Shown in pieces: positions 10,433-17,904 of a stretch of 34,318 bases of DNA. Position numbers and translations under genes: made by a program. The notes below the pieces were generated by a model. That model had not been told where the DNA came from, searched no databases, and saw nothing but the letters and a program-made list of their open reading frames with translations. The DNA is from Candidatus Saccharimonadota bacterium (GTDB lineage Bacteria > Patescibacteriota > Saccharimonadia > QS-5-54-17): NCBI GenBank assembly GCA_007131065.1, contig SLRF01000049.1, forward strand, positions 1 to 34,318, read 5' to 3'. How positions within the stretch are numbered: the first letter of the stretch is position 1; every line of letters starts with the position of its first letter.

Positions 10433-10861
10433 CTATCTACTTGCTTTAATATCTCGGCCATAGCGCTTCTTGTGATATTCAATCTGTAACTCTTCAAAGG
10501 CCTTCTCCTGGGCGTGAGGGTCATCCTTCGTCTCATTTATAATATGCTTGGCTTTATCGACCCAAGCTTTCTCTATAACGTCTACATCATCCGCTAAGTC
10601 AGGTATGGAACTACTTTGCTGGGTAGTCGCAGTCGATTTGTCATCTTTCAGCGACTGACCGTCATCTGGATCCACTGGAGCGACTACAGTGGCGCCCATA
10701 TCATCATCGGCCTTATCCTTTTCTACCGACTTCTCCGCTTGAAGCTCCACCCCAGGAGTGTAGCGCTCCGGCTGAACTACCGGTTCAGCTTCAAGCTGAG
10801 GAAAATCCTGCTCGGGCAACTTCTGGGGGTTAATCTCCGGTGAGTTTGGTGACTGGCTCAT
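10433..10861 (-). CDS. Small charged protein upstream of the VirD4-like ATPase
   Basis: The 142-residue hypothetical protein has no membrane segment. Residues 1-85 are Pro/Glu/Asp/Ser-rich and probably disordered. Residues 90-142 form a charged helical region (EKAWVDKAKHIINE, EELQIEYHKKRYG). I have the impression that short proteins with such a C-terminal helix sit before the same ATPase in other CPR genomes, which suggests a partner role. This is inference from context. A TATACT -10-like box lies 10 nt before ATG, so the pair may start from here. Confidence 0.7.
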   Translation of the reverse strand: MSQSPNSPEINPQKLPEQDFPQLEAEPVVQPERYTPGVELQAEKSVEKDKADDDMGATVVAPVDPDDGQSLKDDKSTATTQQSSSIPDLADDVDVIEKAWVDKAKHIINETKDDPHAQEKAFEELQIEYHKKRYGRDIKASR

Positions 10862-10916
10862 ATGTAATGACAGTATATCGCGACTGTAGCGGCAGTAGCA
10901 AACTGCTTACGAAGTC

Positions 10917-13679
10917 TTATTTGTCTACCTTGGCACCTATAGGGCCCTCTAGAACTGCAAATATTTCCTTCATCTTCGACTCTATATCCCTGTCAGTTAA
11001 GGTCTTATCTACAGCAAGAATCTCTACGTTAACTGTTATCGATCTACCGTTTTTGTCGCGGTACTCCTCTTGGAAATCGAAATTTACGTTAGTTATTCTG
11101 TCTAGATGATCTGCTATATCCTGCCACTGGACATCTTCAGGCGCTACAAACGTTACGTCCCTATAACTGGATTGCAATCTAGGTATCGGCTCAAAATCAG
11201 GAGCGCTCCATAAGCGCAATAGGCTTTCGAGATTAATTTCCGCACAAGCTACCGTATTTTTAAGTTTCTTTTTTGTTGCTATGAGTGGATGTAACTCGCC
11301 ATATAGACCGACAGGTTCACCGTTTACTTCCATCGCTGCCTGCCTTCCAGGGTGCAGGTCGGTACGCTCATCACTAGATATATACCTAACCTGTAGATTA
11401 GCTGTAGATATAATGTGGTCGAGAACACCCTTCACCTTACTGAGACTATTTTCTCCTATGCACACTATTCCAACTACATCTTTTTCCTCTGGAAGTATTT
11501 CATCCAATTGAGCGTGGAAGATTCTAGCAAACTCAAAGAAGCCAAATTCCTTCTCTATTGTAGTATTATTTACTACACTATTTACTAGTCCTGGCAAAAG
11601 TGATCGTCGAAGATACGCCTGCTCTGAACTACGAGGATTCTTGAGTTTAAGATGTTCTTCGGTATTTCCAGCAAAAACTTCGATATCTCTATGGCTGATA
11701 AACGGATAAGTTGTAACCTCGTAAAGACCGGAGGCCTTAATATCGTTTCTTAGCGAATCTACCTTAGCTCTTTTAATATCCGGTCTGACATCTGTAGGTA
11801 TGCGATTAGGAAGTGTCGATGGTAGATTTTCTAGCCCAACAATCTTGATTACCTCTTCGTACACATCGGCGGAGTTAGATACATCGGGGCGCCACCACGG
11901 TACAGTAACTCTTATGTAATCATCTAAATTCTCAGCATACCTTCTCGCTCCCATGAACTGCGGATCTTCAGTTATGGCAGAAAGCGGCTGCTCTATAACG
12001 TACCTATCCTTCTCGGGTAATTTCTGCCACTCGCCATCTTCCCTTCGTATATAGTCGCGCGCCTCTATGATTGTATCCCCGCCCACATAAATTGCTACAT
12101 GAGATACGCCGTCGCGCTCTTTCTCATCCAGCTCCACCCATGGCCCGCCCCGGAAAAGCAGATCTCCCGGAGTGAGATTTTCAATGTCGATAGCTTCTCC
12201 GTTTTCGTACTGTTGATGCGCAGTATGGCCGATTGCTATGCCGATTAAGGAGTATATATAGTCAGTTAAATAAGAGCAGTCGAATGCATCCGTTCCATCA
12301 GTCTTAAATCGCGCCCCCAGCTTGTAAGGTTTATCCAGTAACTTACTAGCCTGCTCCTTAATATCGAATTTTTCGGCATCGAACCCTAGAGGCTGTAAGG
12401 ATTCAACTATCTCCTCCTTGGATAATTCCAGTCCTAAGAAAGAGTTTAGTGAGGTGACTCTAACTCCAACGTGCTGGATCCAAGGCCAGGCAGTACGTTC
12501 GCTCTGATAGCTTACTAATTCGGCATCAGTAATGTCCTTGAGCAACTCTAGCGCTCTATGTGTAGCAACCTTAACTGCCTGCAATGGCAAACCACGTTCA
12601 AAGCGAGAGCTTGCCTCGCTACGCAAACCGTTCCTCTTTGCCGTCTTGCGCACAAGAGTGGAGTCGAACGATGCGGCCTCCAGTAGTACCTCCTTAGTCT
12701 TAGCTGTTATCTCAGAATCTTCAGAGCCCATCACCCCTGCAAGGGCTAGAAGCTCTTTATCATCTGCTATCACTAGGTCGCTCGAGCCAAGCATCCTTTC
12801 TGTTCCATCAAGTGTTGTTATTTTCTCTTCATTTTCTGCAAAACGTATGTTGACCTTCCCTTTTATCTCCCCAGCATCGAAGGCATGCAATGGTTGTCCT
12901 GTTTCTAACATGACAAAGTTAGTAATATCTACCACTGCACTGACCGGCTTTATACTATGAAGCCTTAGGTAGTTTTGCATCCATGAAGGAGACGGTATCG
13001 ATGCGTCTTTTATTTTTAGCTTAGTCAAGCAATATTCAGGCACCTCCTCTTGTAGTTGATTAGCGAATAGATCATCTGTATGCTTTTCCTTCTCAAGTAA
13101 CTGCTCGAACCCCTCGAAAGTCAATGCAACTCCAGTATGTGCAGAGACCTCGCGGGCCACCCCCCGATAGCCCTGTAAATCCCAACGGTTGGCCGCCGTA
13201 GTAGTGTCGATAACTATTTGATCACTAGAATACACTTCGCTCAGTGGTAATCCCTCTTCAACTTCATCGCCAAGTTCTAGGATTCCATCATGGTCACTGC
13301 CCAGTCCTAGCTCCTGCTCACTACAAATCATGCCGTGAGAAGTCTTGCCACGGATTTCTGTTTGGTTGATTTTGTGCCCTCCCGGAAGTTCAGCTCCAAT
13401 TCTAGCCAATACTACTCGTTGGCCTTTGCGGATATTAGACGCGCCGCATATCACCTCTAGTTGCTCATCTCGACATGTTACGATAGCAATATTTAGCCTG
13501 TCCGCATTGGGGTGTGGCTTGATATCCTTAATGGTTGCAGTAACGATATTTGAGTCAAAATCAGGAGGATGTATTACGCCCTCCACCTCGATGCCAGCTC
13601 GCTCTAGAGCTTCGCTGACTTGAGTGACGCTTAGATCATCGCCTAGTAATTGGTTCAGTAGTCCGAGTACTATCTTCAT
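10917..13679 (-). CDS. pheT: Phenylalanyl-tRNA synthetase beta subunit with inserted NlpC/P60-like domain
   Basis: PheT is the beta chain of the (alpha beta)2 enzyme that charges tRNA-Phe. Domains in order: N-terminal segment, OB-fold tRNA-binding domain (about 39-148), B3/4 editing domain (about 215-390), B5 (about 403-437 resuming at about 588-625), the catalytic-like core (LRRSLLPGLVN at about 690), and a C-terminal FDX-ACB anticodon-binding domain (from about 830). Length is 920 against the usual 790-810. The surplus is residues about 440-587 (about 11920-12362), which reads as an NlpC/P60 cysteine peptidase domain: LDKPYKLGARF, then DAFDCSYLTDYIY with candidate nucleophile Cys467, TPGDLLF, and GVSHVAIYVGGD with candidate His527. 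It splits B5 between LGFDAEK and IRVTVPWWRPD. The frame is intact. It starts immediately after the pheS stop codon. Confidence 0.96.
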   Translation of the reverse strand: MKIVLGLLNQLLGDDLSVTQVSEALERAGIEVEGVIHPPDFDSNIVTATIKDIKPHPNADRLNIAIVTCRDEQLEVICGASNIRKGQRVVLARIGAELPGGHKINQTEIRGKTSHGMICSEQELGLGSDHDGILELGDEVEEGLPLSEVYSSDQIVIDTTTAANRWDLQGYRGVAREVSAHTGVALTFEGFEQLLEKEKHTDDLFANQLQEEVPEYCLTKLKIKDASIPSPSWMQNYLRLHSIKPVSAVVDITNFVMLETGQPLHAFDAGEIKGKVNIRFAENEEKITTLDGTERMLGSSDLVIADDKELLALAGVMGSEDSEITAKTKEVLLEAASFDSTLVRKTAKRNGLRSEASSRFERGLPLQAVKVATHRALELLKDITDAELVSYQSERTAWPWIQHVGVRVTSLNSFLGLELSKEEIVESLQPLGFDAEKFDIKEQASKLLDKPYKLGARFKTDGTDAFDCSYLTDYIYSLIGIAIGHTAHQQYENGEAIDIENLTPGDLLFRGGPWVELDEKERDGVSHVAIYVGGDTIIEARDYIRREDGEWQKLPEKDRYVIEQPLSAITEDPQFMGARRYAENLDDYIRVTVPWWRPDVSNSADVYEEVIKIVGLENLPSTLPNRIPTDVRPDIKRAKVDSLRNDIKASGLYEVTTYPFISHRDIEVFAGNTEEHLKLKNPRSSEQAYLRRSLLPGLVNSVVNNTTIEKEFGFFEFARIFHAQLDEILPEEKDVVGIVCIGENSLSKVKGVLDHIISTANLQVRYISSDERTDLHPGRQAAMEVNGEPVGLYGELHPLIATKKKLKNTVACAEINLESLLRLWSAPDFEPIPRLQSSYRDVTFVAPEDVQWQDIADHLDRITNVNFDFQEEYRDKNGRSITVNVEILAVDKTLTDRDIESKMKEIFAVLEGPIGAKVDK

Positions 13680-14696
13680 CTAGAACTGCCTCAAAAATCT
13701 TATATCTGGACGCCACAAATCCCGTAAATCGGTAAGCTGGTATTTCACAGCGGTAATTCTCTCGAGCCCGAAGCCAAAAGCAAATCCGCTATACTCCTCT
13801 GGATCTACCCCTACGTTGCGCAGCACTTGTGGATGCACCATTCCGGCTCCACCCAACTCCACCCAACCGGTACCCTTACATACCCGGCAATGACGCCTCG
13901 AGGCCTCGTTACACACCATACAACTGGCATCCATCTCTACAGATGGCTCAGTATATGGGAAATAGTTAGAACGCAGTCGTAGCTCCGTATCTTCGCCGAA
14001 TAAGCCTTTGAGCATATACTCTAGCGTACCCTTGAGATCGCTTAGACTAATATCATAATCCACCACCAAGCCCTCTACTTGCCTAAAGCTCCATATATGC
14101 GTCGCATCTTCATCTTCGTTCCTATACACCTTTCCAGGCGCTATCACTCGTATGGGAGGATTATTATTTTCCATGTGTCGTATCTGCACACTAGAAGTGT
14201 GTGTCCGTGGAACTGCACCATTCTCTAGATAGAAAGTATCCTGCATATCTCTGGCCGGATGATCCGGCCCAATATTGAGCGCCTCAAAACAGTACCATTC
14301 GGTCTCTATCTCCGGTCCGTCTACCACCTCGAAGCCTAGCTGCATAAACAGCTCTACTACATCCCGCTCTAGCTGCTCCACTGGATGAAGGTGCCCTATG
14401 CCTGGAGATATGCCCGGCATAGTCATATCATAATGTTGACTCGATTCCTCTTGTAGCTTCTGGCTCCTCAACTGATCTATGCGATCAGACAGAGCTTCTT
14501 CCATTTTGTTCTTGATCTCATTAAGTCTAGCTCCCTCCCTCGCTCGCTTACTCTTGGGCAGTTCACTGATATTTCTAAGTTCCTTGGTTATAGAGCCCTT
14601 CCTTCCCAAGTATTCGATGCGCAAAGCCTCCACCTGACCTTCGGTTTCGGCTTCCGCTATTTTACCCTCTATATCGTTGAACGTGATTTCTTTCAC
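13680..14696 (-). CDS. pheS: Phenylalanyl-tRNA synthetase alpha subunit
   Basis: PheS is the catalytic class II chain, and with PheT makes Phe-tRNA. The 338-residue protein has an N-terminal coiled-coil tRNA-binding arm (about 1-90) and class II motifs including HTSSVQIRHM, the motif 2 region GKVYRNEDEDATH, and motif 3 FGFGLERI near the C terminus. A four-cysteine CxxC/CxxC cluster (CMVC and CRVC) suggests a zinc knuckle, seen in some bacterial PheS. The start is GTG, overlapping the upstream membrane protein stop as GTGA. The gene abuts pheT, so 118-residue protein-pheS-pheT form one tightly coupled operon. Confidence 0.97.
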   Translation of the reverse strand: MKEITFNDIEGKIAEAETEGQVEALRIEYLGRKGSITKELRNISELPKSKRAREGARLNEIKNKMEEALSDRIDQLRSQKLQEESSQHYDMTMPGISPGIGHLHPVEQLERDVVELFMQLGFEVVDGPEIETEWYCFEALNIGPDHPARDMQDTFYLENGAVPRTHTSSVQIRHMENNNPPIRVIAPGKVYRNEDEDATHIWSFRQVEGLVVDYDISLSDLKGTLEYMLKGLFGEDTELRLRSNYFPYTEPSVEMDASCMVCNEASRRHCRVCKGTGWVELGGAGMVHPQVLRNVGVDPEEYSGFAFGFGLERITAVKYQLTDLRDLWRPDIRFLRQF

Positions 14697-15049
14697 TTCT
14701 GTACCCGCTGCATATAAAAATCAATCAATAACCCCAGTATCGTTAATAAGATGATATCCCTAATCCCCAACTGGCGCAAACTGCCCAGGGCCAATATCGC
14801 TACCAGCCACATGCTTATAAGAAAGCTCCTTCTCAAAGATAGATAAAAACCTTCCCTGCTACTGCCATACTTCCATCGCATAAGCACCAAGACGAAGACA
14901 CCACTCAGCCCTATCATTAGTGCAGTAAACCAAGCAGTCAGACCAAAAGGACCTAACTCAGCCGGACTAACTAAAAACATCATGACAACTAACAAGACCA
15001 ATATCAGTAGTGACCCGATTCGCACGTAGGGTATTAACTTATCCAACAT
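14693..15049 (-). CDS. Small four-helix membrane protein, first gene of the pheST operon
   Basis: The 118-residue hydrophobic protein has about four predicted membrane segments (roughly 11-31, 37-58, 75-90 and 95-113) and a basic loop around 60-74. I do not recognise a family. It ends in TGA overlapping the pheS GTG start, so pheS translation is likely coupled to it. A TATACT box lies only 6 nt before ATG, which predicts a leaderless mRNA. The terminator of the upstream folded RNA ends about 40 nt upstream, so the operon probably has its own promoter. Confidence 0.75.
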   Translation of the reverse strand: MLDKLIPYVRIGSLLILVLLVVMMFLVSPAELGPFGLTAWFTALMIGLSGVFVLVLMRWKYGSSREGFYLSLRRSFLISMWLVAILALGSLRQLGIRDIILLTILGLLIDFYMQRVQK

Positions 15050-15087
15050 ATATGCAGTATAGCAGTCAGAAGCGGCTTTTTTGGTAC

Positions 15088-15114
15088 GAAAAATAAAAAC
15101 TCCCGTAAGGGAGT
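15088..15114 (-). terminator. Intrinsic terminator of the upstream RNA
   Basis: On the minus strand ACTCCC, loop TTAC, GGGAGT (15099-15114) is followed by TTTTTATTTTTC. It would end the folded RNA coming from 15519, or act as an attenuator ahead of the pheST operon if transcripts read through. Confidence 0.75.
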
Positions 15115-15519
15115 AGATGCAAAAAAATCAAAAAGAAGTTGACGAGACGACAAATCCGCCCAAATAAACAATGTATGTAGCGCTTGTCGCCCCGTCGTTG
15201 TACTGCAACTCGGGCGACTCTATCAAAAGATAAGAATTACCAGAGGCAGCGCGCCCTCCAGCAAGCAAATGCTTTATGGGCGTTGACGATCGCCCTACCG
15301 TTTTTTGGTAAGGCCGAACTGAGCAAGAGATTGTTTGAGTTTTTTACACTCTAGCGAAGTCCCAAAAAAACTACGCTTAATCTTCTGCTCAGATGGGCCC
15401 CACCAAAATAGGACAATCATCTCGAAAAGGAGGTATGTTGTCTGCAAGAGAGAACCCTTGCTGACATTTGTTAAGGTAAGCTTTTAATTTGAGTGGTGTG
15501 TTTGTTTTATTAAAAGCTT
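15089..15519 (-). ncRNA. Unassigned structured RNA of about 430 nt
   Basis: The minus strand carries a chain of helices. In order: AAGCTTTTAAT pairs with ATTAAAAGCTT (15509-15519 with 15478-15488, perfect 11 bp, A/C-rich loop). Next is TGTC-A-GCAAG against CTTGC-A-GACA. A three-way junction is closed by CTGAGCA/TGCTCAG and encloses two hairpins (AGCG-AGT/ACT-CGCT and GAGT/ACTC). Then come CCTTACC/GGTAGGG and GGGCG/CGCCC, then GTCGCCC enclosing GTTG/CAAC and closed by GGGCGAC, and finally the terminator at 15088-15114. A promoter sits exactly upstream. I could not match it to RNase P, tmRNA, SRP RNA, 6S RNA or a T-box. It may be an independent RNA or a leader of the pheST operon. Small open frames inside it are a rival reading. 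Confidence 0.55.
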
Positions 15520-15525
15520 GATTAT

Positions 15526-15554
15526 AAGTTAGCATAAGCACTGACTCATGTCAA
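15526..15554 (-). promoter_or_regulatory. Promoter of the structured RNA
   Basis: On the minus strand there is a perfect -35 TTGACA (15549-15554), 17 bp, then an extended -10 TGC-TAACTT (hexamer 15526-15531). The expected start, 6-7 nt downstream, coincides with the first base of the 11-bp terminal stem at 15519. A second TATAAT overlaps downstream but is poorly spaced. Confidence 0.65.
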
Positions 15555-15733
15555 GAGTATTTATAAAAAATATGTTACAATTTATACAACACTCTATCTT
15601 ATAATTAATGTATATTTTTTATTATTTACGCGGTCTTGTGCATATAAATTTCATCGCCATAGACCAAACCAGGTGGCTCAATACCAGTCTAGATCACGAT
15701 AATTAACTGAACAGTATTTATATAACAGTTTCG
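15555..15733. other. AT-rich spacer with no recognised gene
   Basis: The stretch between the folded RNA promoter and the trpS stop codon is AT-rich with long A/T runs. I see no open frame, no strong terminator after trpS and no convincing hairpin. Confidence 0.5.
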
Positions 15734-16744
15734 TTATTTTCGCAGACCCAGCGCTTCTTGCACCATGAATAATTTAGAATCGGCTATTTGGCTCATGGCC
15801 TCTTCGCTTACTTCTACTTTTTGCAATATATCTACATCGTCCACTTCGCCCAACCTAGCTTGGAAGTTTTCGATTAGATCCACTACTCTATCCGCTACCT
15901 CGTTTTTAAGCGGACCGTATTGTTTATGTCCTATAAAATCATCCTTGCTGCCACCGAGTAGTGTTAATATATCGAGTAAATTACTAACGCCTGGCTGCTT
16001 GTCATGGTCGTAACTGACACTCTCTAGGCTGTCTGTAGTGGCTCCCATGATCTTTTTCCGAATAACATCCGGTGCATCCCGAAGAAATAGTACGCCCTTA
16101 CCGGTCTCGTCACTCTTGCTCATCTTCTTGGTCGGGTCTACTAAATCACGAATGCGTAGCCCTTGATCCTTGCCGAAGAACTCATGTTGCTTTTTAACCG
16201 GTAGCGGTAGTTCGAAAAGATTACCGAACCTACTGTTCATTCTCTCGGCTATATCCCTGGTAAATTCTAGATGTTGCGTCTGATCATCTCCTACGGGTAC
16301 GTACTTTGCATCATAGAGTAATATATCTGCCGCCATCAGTATGGGGTAACTGAATAGACCTACGCTGACCGAATCGGAGCCACCACCCTTGTCTTTAAAC
16401 TGTGTCATCCGGCTCATCTCACCAAAATACGAAAAACAGCTCAATATCCATGTCATCTCCGAGTGGGCGCGTATGAAGCTTTGGCGATAGACATGTATAT
16501 CTTCCACGCCTACTGGCAGCCCAGCCGCTATATAGGCCCGTATATTATCAAGTGCCTGTTCGTACAACTGTCCATGATCTATAGGCGTAGTGAAGCTGTG
16601 TAGGTCTGGTACGAAGAAATTAAATCTATACTCCCCTGTTTTTTGTTTAGCCATGTCGACCATGGGTAGCATCGCACCCAGGTAATTGCCTAGATGCAGT
16701 TCGTTATTGGCTCTTAGGCCGGTAAGTATGGTGGGCTTGCTCAT
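15734..16744 (-). CDS. trpS: Tryptophanyl-tRNA synthetase
   Basis: TrpRS is a class I synthetase that activates Trp and charges tRNA-Trp. At 336 residues it has the usual bacterial length. The HIGH-type motif is HLGN (17-20) within TGLRANNELHLGNYLGA, the Trp-site segment GDDQTQHLEFTRDIAERMN is at about 152-170, and KMSKS is at 207-211. The ATG overlaps the stop codon of the rmuC remnant as ATGA, so the gene was, and may still be, translated by coupling from rmuC. Premature termination inside rmuC could therefore affect trpS expression. Confidence 0.97.
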   Translation of the reverse strand: MSKPTILTGLRANNELHLGNYLGAMLPMVDMAKQKTGEYRFNFFVPDLHSFTTPIDHGQLYEQALDNIRAYIAAGLPVGVEDIHVYRQSFIRAHSEMTWILSCFSYFGEMSRMTQFKDKGGGSDSVSVGLFSYPILMAADILLYDAKYVPVGDDQTQHLEFTRDIAERMNSRFGNLFELPLPVKKQHEFFGKDQGLRIRDLVDPTKKMSKSDETGKGVLFLRDAPDVIRKKIMGATTDSLESVSYDHDKQPGVSNLLDILTLLGGSKDDFIGHKQYGPLKNEVADRVVDLIENFQARLGEVDDVDILQKVEVSEEAMSQIADSKLFMVQEALGLRK

Positions 16745-17805
16745 TCTTCATCCTTTTGTGGTTTATCTACTACTAACGGCTCTACTACGGAATCCGTACC
16801 GGATATCCGCACTACATCTTTGTCTATTTTGCCGAGCTCTTTGTGTGCGTTATTGTAATGATTTACAGTAGTGCCTAGCGAATTACCGAGCTTATTCATG
16901 TACTCTTCATGGTTACTTACGTGCCTACCCAGCTCCACTACTCTCTTCTGTATGACTTTGACATTCTCTTCTACCTGCAGACTACGCAAACCCTGTATGA
17001 CAGTCTGTAAATAAGCCATGAAGGAAGTAGGTGACACTATTATTACCCTCTTCTCCTGGAAAGCGTACTCGATTAGATCTCGCGAAGACGTATCCCCAGT
17101 CCCCACCTTGTTTATTAGAAGATCGTAGTACACTCCCTCCGATGGGATAAACATAAATGCAAAATCCATAGTATCTAGATGTGGATTGATGTACTTGGCC
17201 GTCTCGTCTATCCGTAGCTTTAGATCTGCCTTGAAGGCCTTCTGTAGTTTTTCCCGCTCGGACTTATCATGAGTAGCAACCAGTCAATTGTAGTTCTCCA
17301 GAGAAAACTTTGAATCTATCGGCAATATCTTGTTCTTGTCTAAATAAATAACTGCGTCCACTACCAGCGATTTACCATCCTCTCCTTTGCCTAGATTGTG
17401 TTGAAGCGCAAACCGTTCCGGGGGCAACACGTTCTTTAACACCGTCTCAAGGTAATACTCCCCTAAGACGCCGCGCTGCTTTGGATTCTTCAAAATATCC
17501 TGCAGAGACTGTAGCTGGTCTGTAACATTTATAACTTGCTTGTTGGTTTCGTCCAGTTTAGTGAGGCGCTCAGTAACGTCTTTTATAATCTTGGAAGATT
17601 CAGTAAATTGTCGCGATACCGAATCACGCATCTGGGCCTGAGTTTTATCGAGGCGGTCATCTATCTTCGAAGTCAGATTATTGATTTGATCCTGTAGCAT
17701 TAAAAAGCTTTTGTCTTCGGGCGCTTTTGAACGTTTCTGGGATAACAACCAGACAAATAGTGCACCTATCAAGACTCCGCTTATAGCAAATATTGCCTGT
17801 TCCAT
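16741..17805 (-). pseudogene. rmuC: RmuC-family protein gene interrupted by an in-frame TGA
   Basis: RmuC proteins have an N-terminal membrane anchor, a coiled coil and a PD-(D/E)XK nuclease-like domain, and limit recombination at inverted repeats. The N-terminal half (173 codons) has a membrane helix (about 3-20), a coiled coil (about 30-95) and the domain start LPIDSKFSLENYN. The C-terminal half begins LVATHDKSERE and contains FMFIPSEGVYYDL. Both halves are in the same frame, separated by a single TGA at 17284-17286. Homologues normally have Arg there (NY-x-R-LV as I recall the family), so CGA to TGA is the simplest cause. It could be a true nonsense mutation, strain variation or a sequencing error; readthrough is possible because the stop is UGA-C. 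The genuine stop is also TGA, overlapping trpS. Confidence 0.85.
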
Positions 17806-17904
17806 TTGATAATTACCTATCTACACACTTTTATAACTGTTATTAGCTTACCATATCGCCCATACAGAAGACGGACAATAGGTCCGCAACAAGTCAACGT
17901 TAAC

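Noticed and set aside
15436..15446. ACCTCCTTTT as the 3' end of a 16S rRNA fragment
   Set aside because: The flanking bases do not match the conserved 16S 3' end (GGCTGGATC before it is absent).
15089..15519. T-box leader for the pheST operon
   Set aside because: No AGGGTGGNACCGCG-type T-box sequence or matching specifier loop was found, although a terminator is present.
16741..17805. UGA recoded as Gly or Trp (code 25 or 4) in rmuC
   Set aside because: TGA terminates several genes in the window, including rmuC itself, and no other gene has an internal TGA.
16741..17805. Frameshift as the cause of the rmuC split
   Set aside because: Both halves are in the same frame (the distance is a multiple of three); only one stop codon intervenes.
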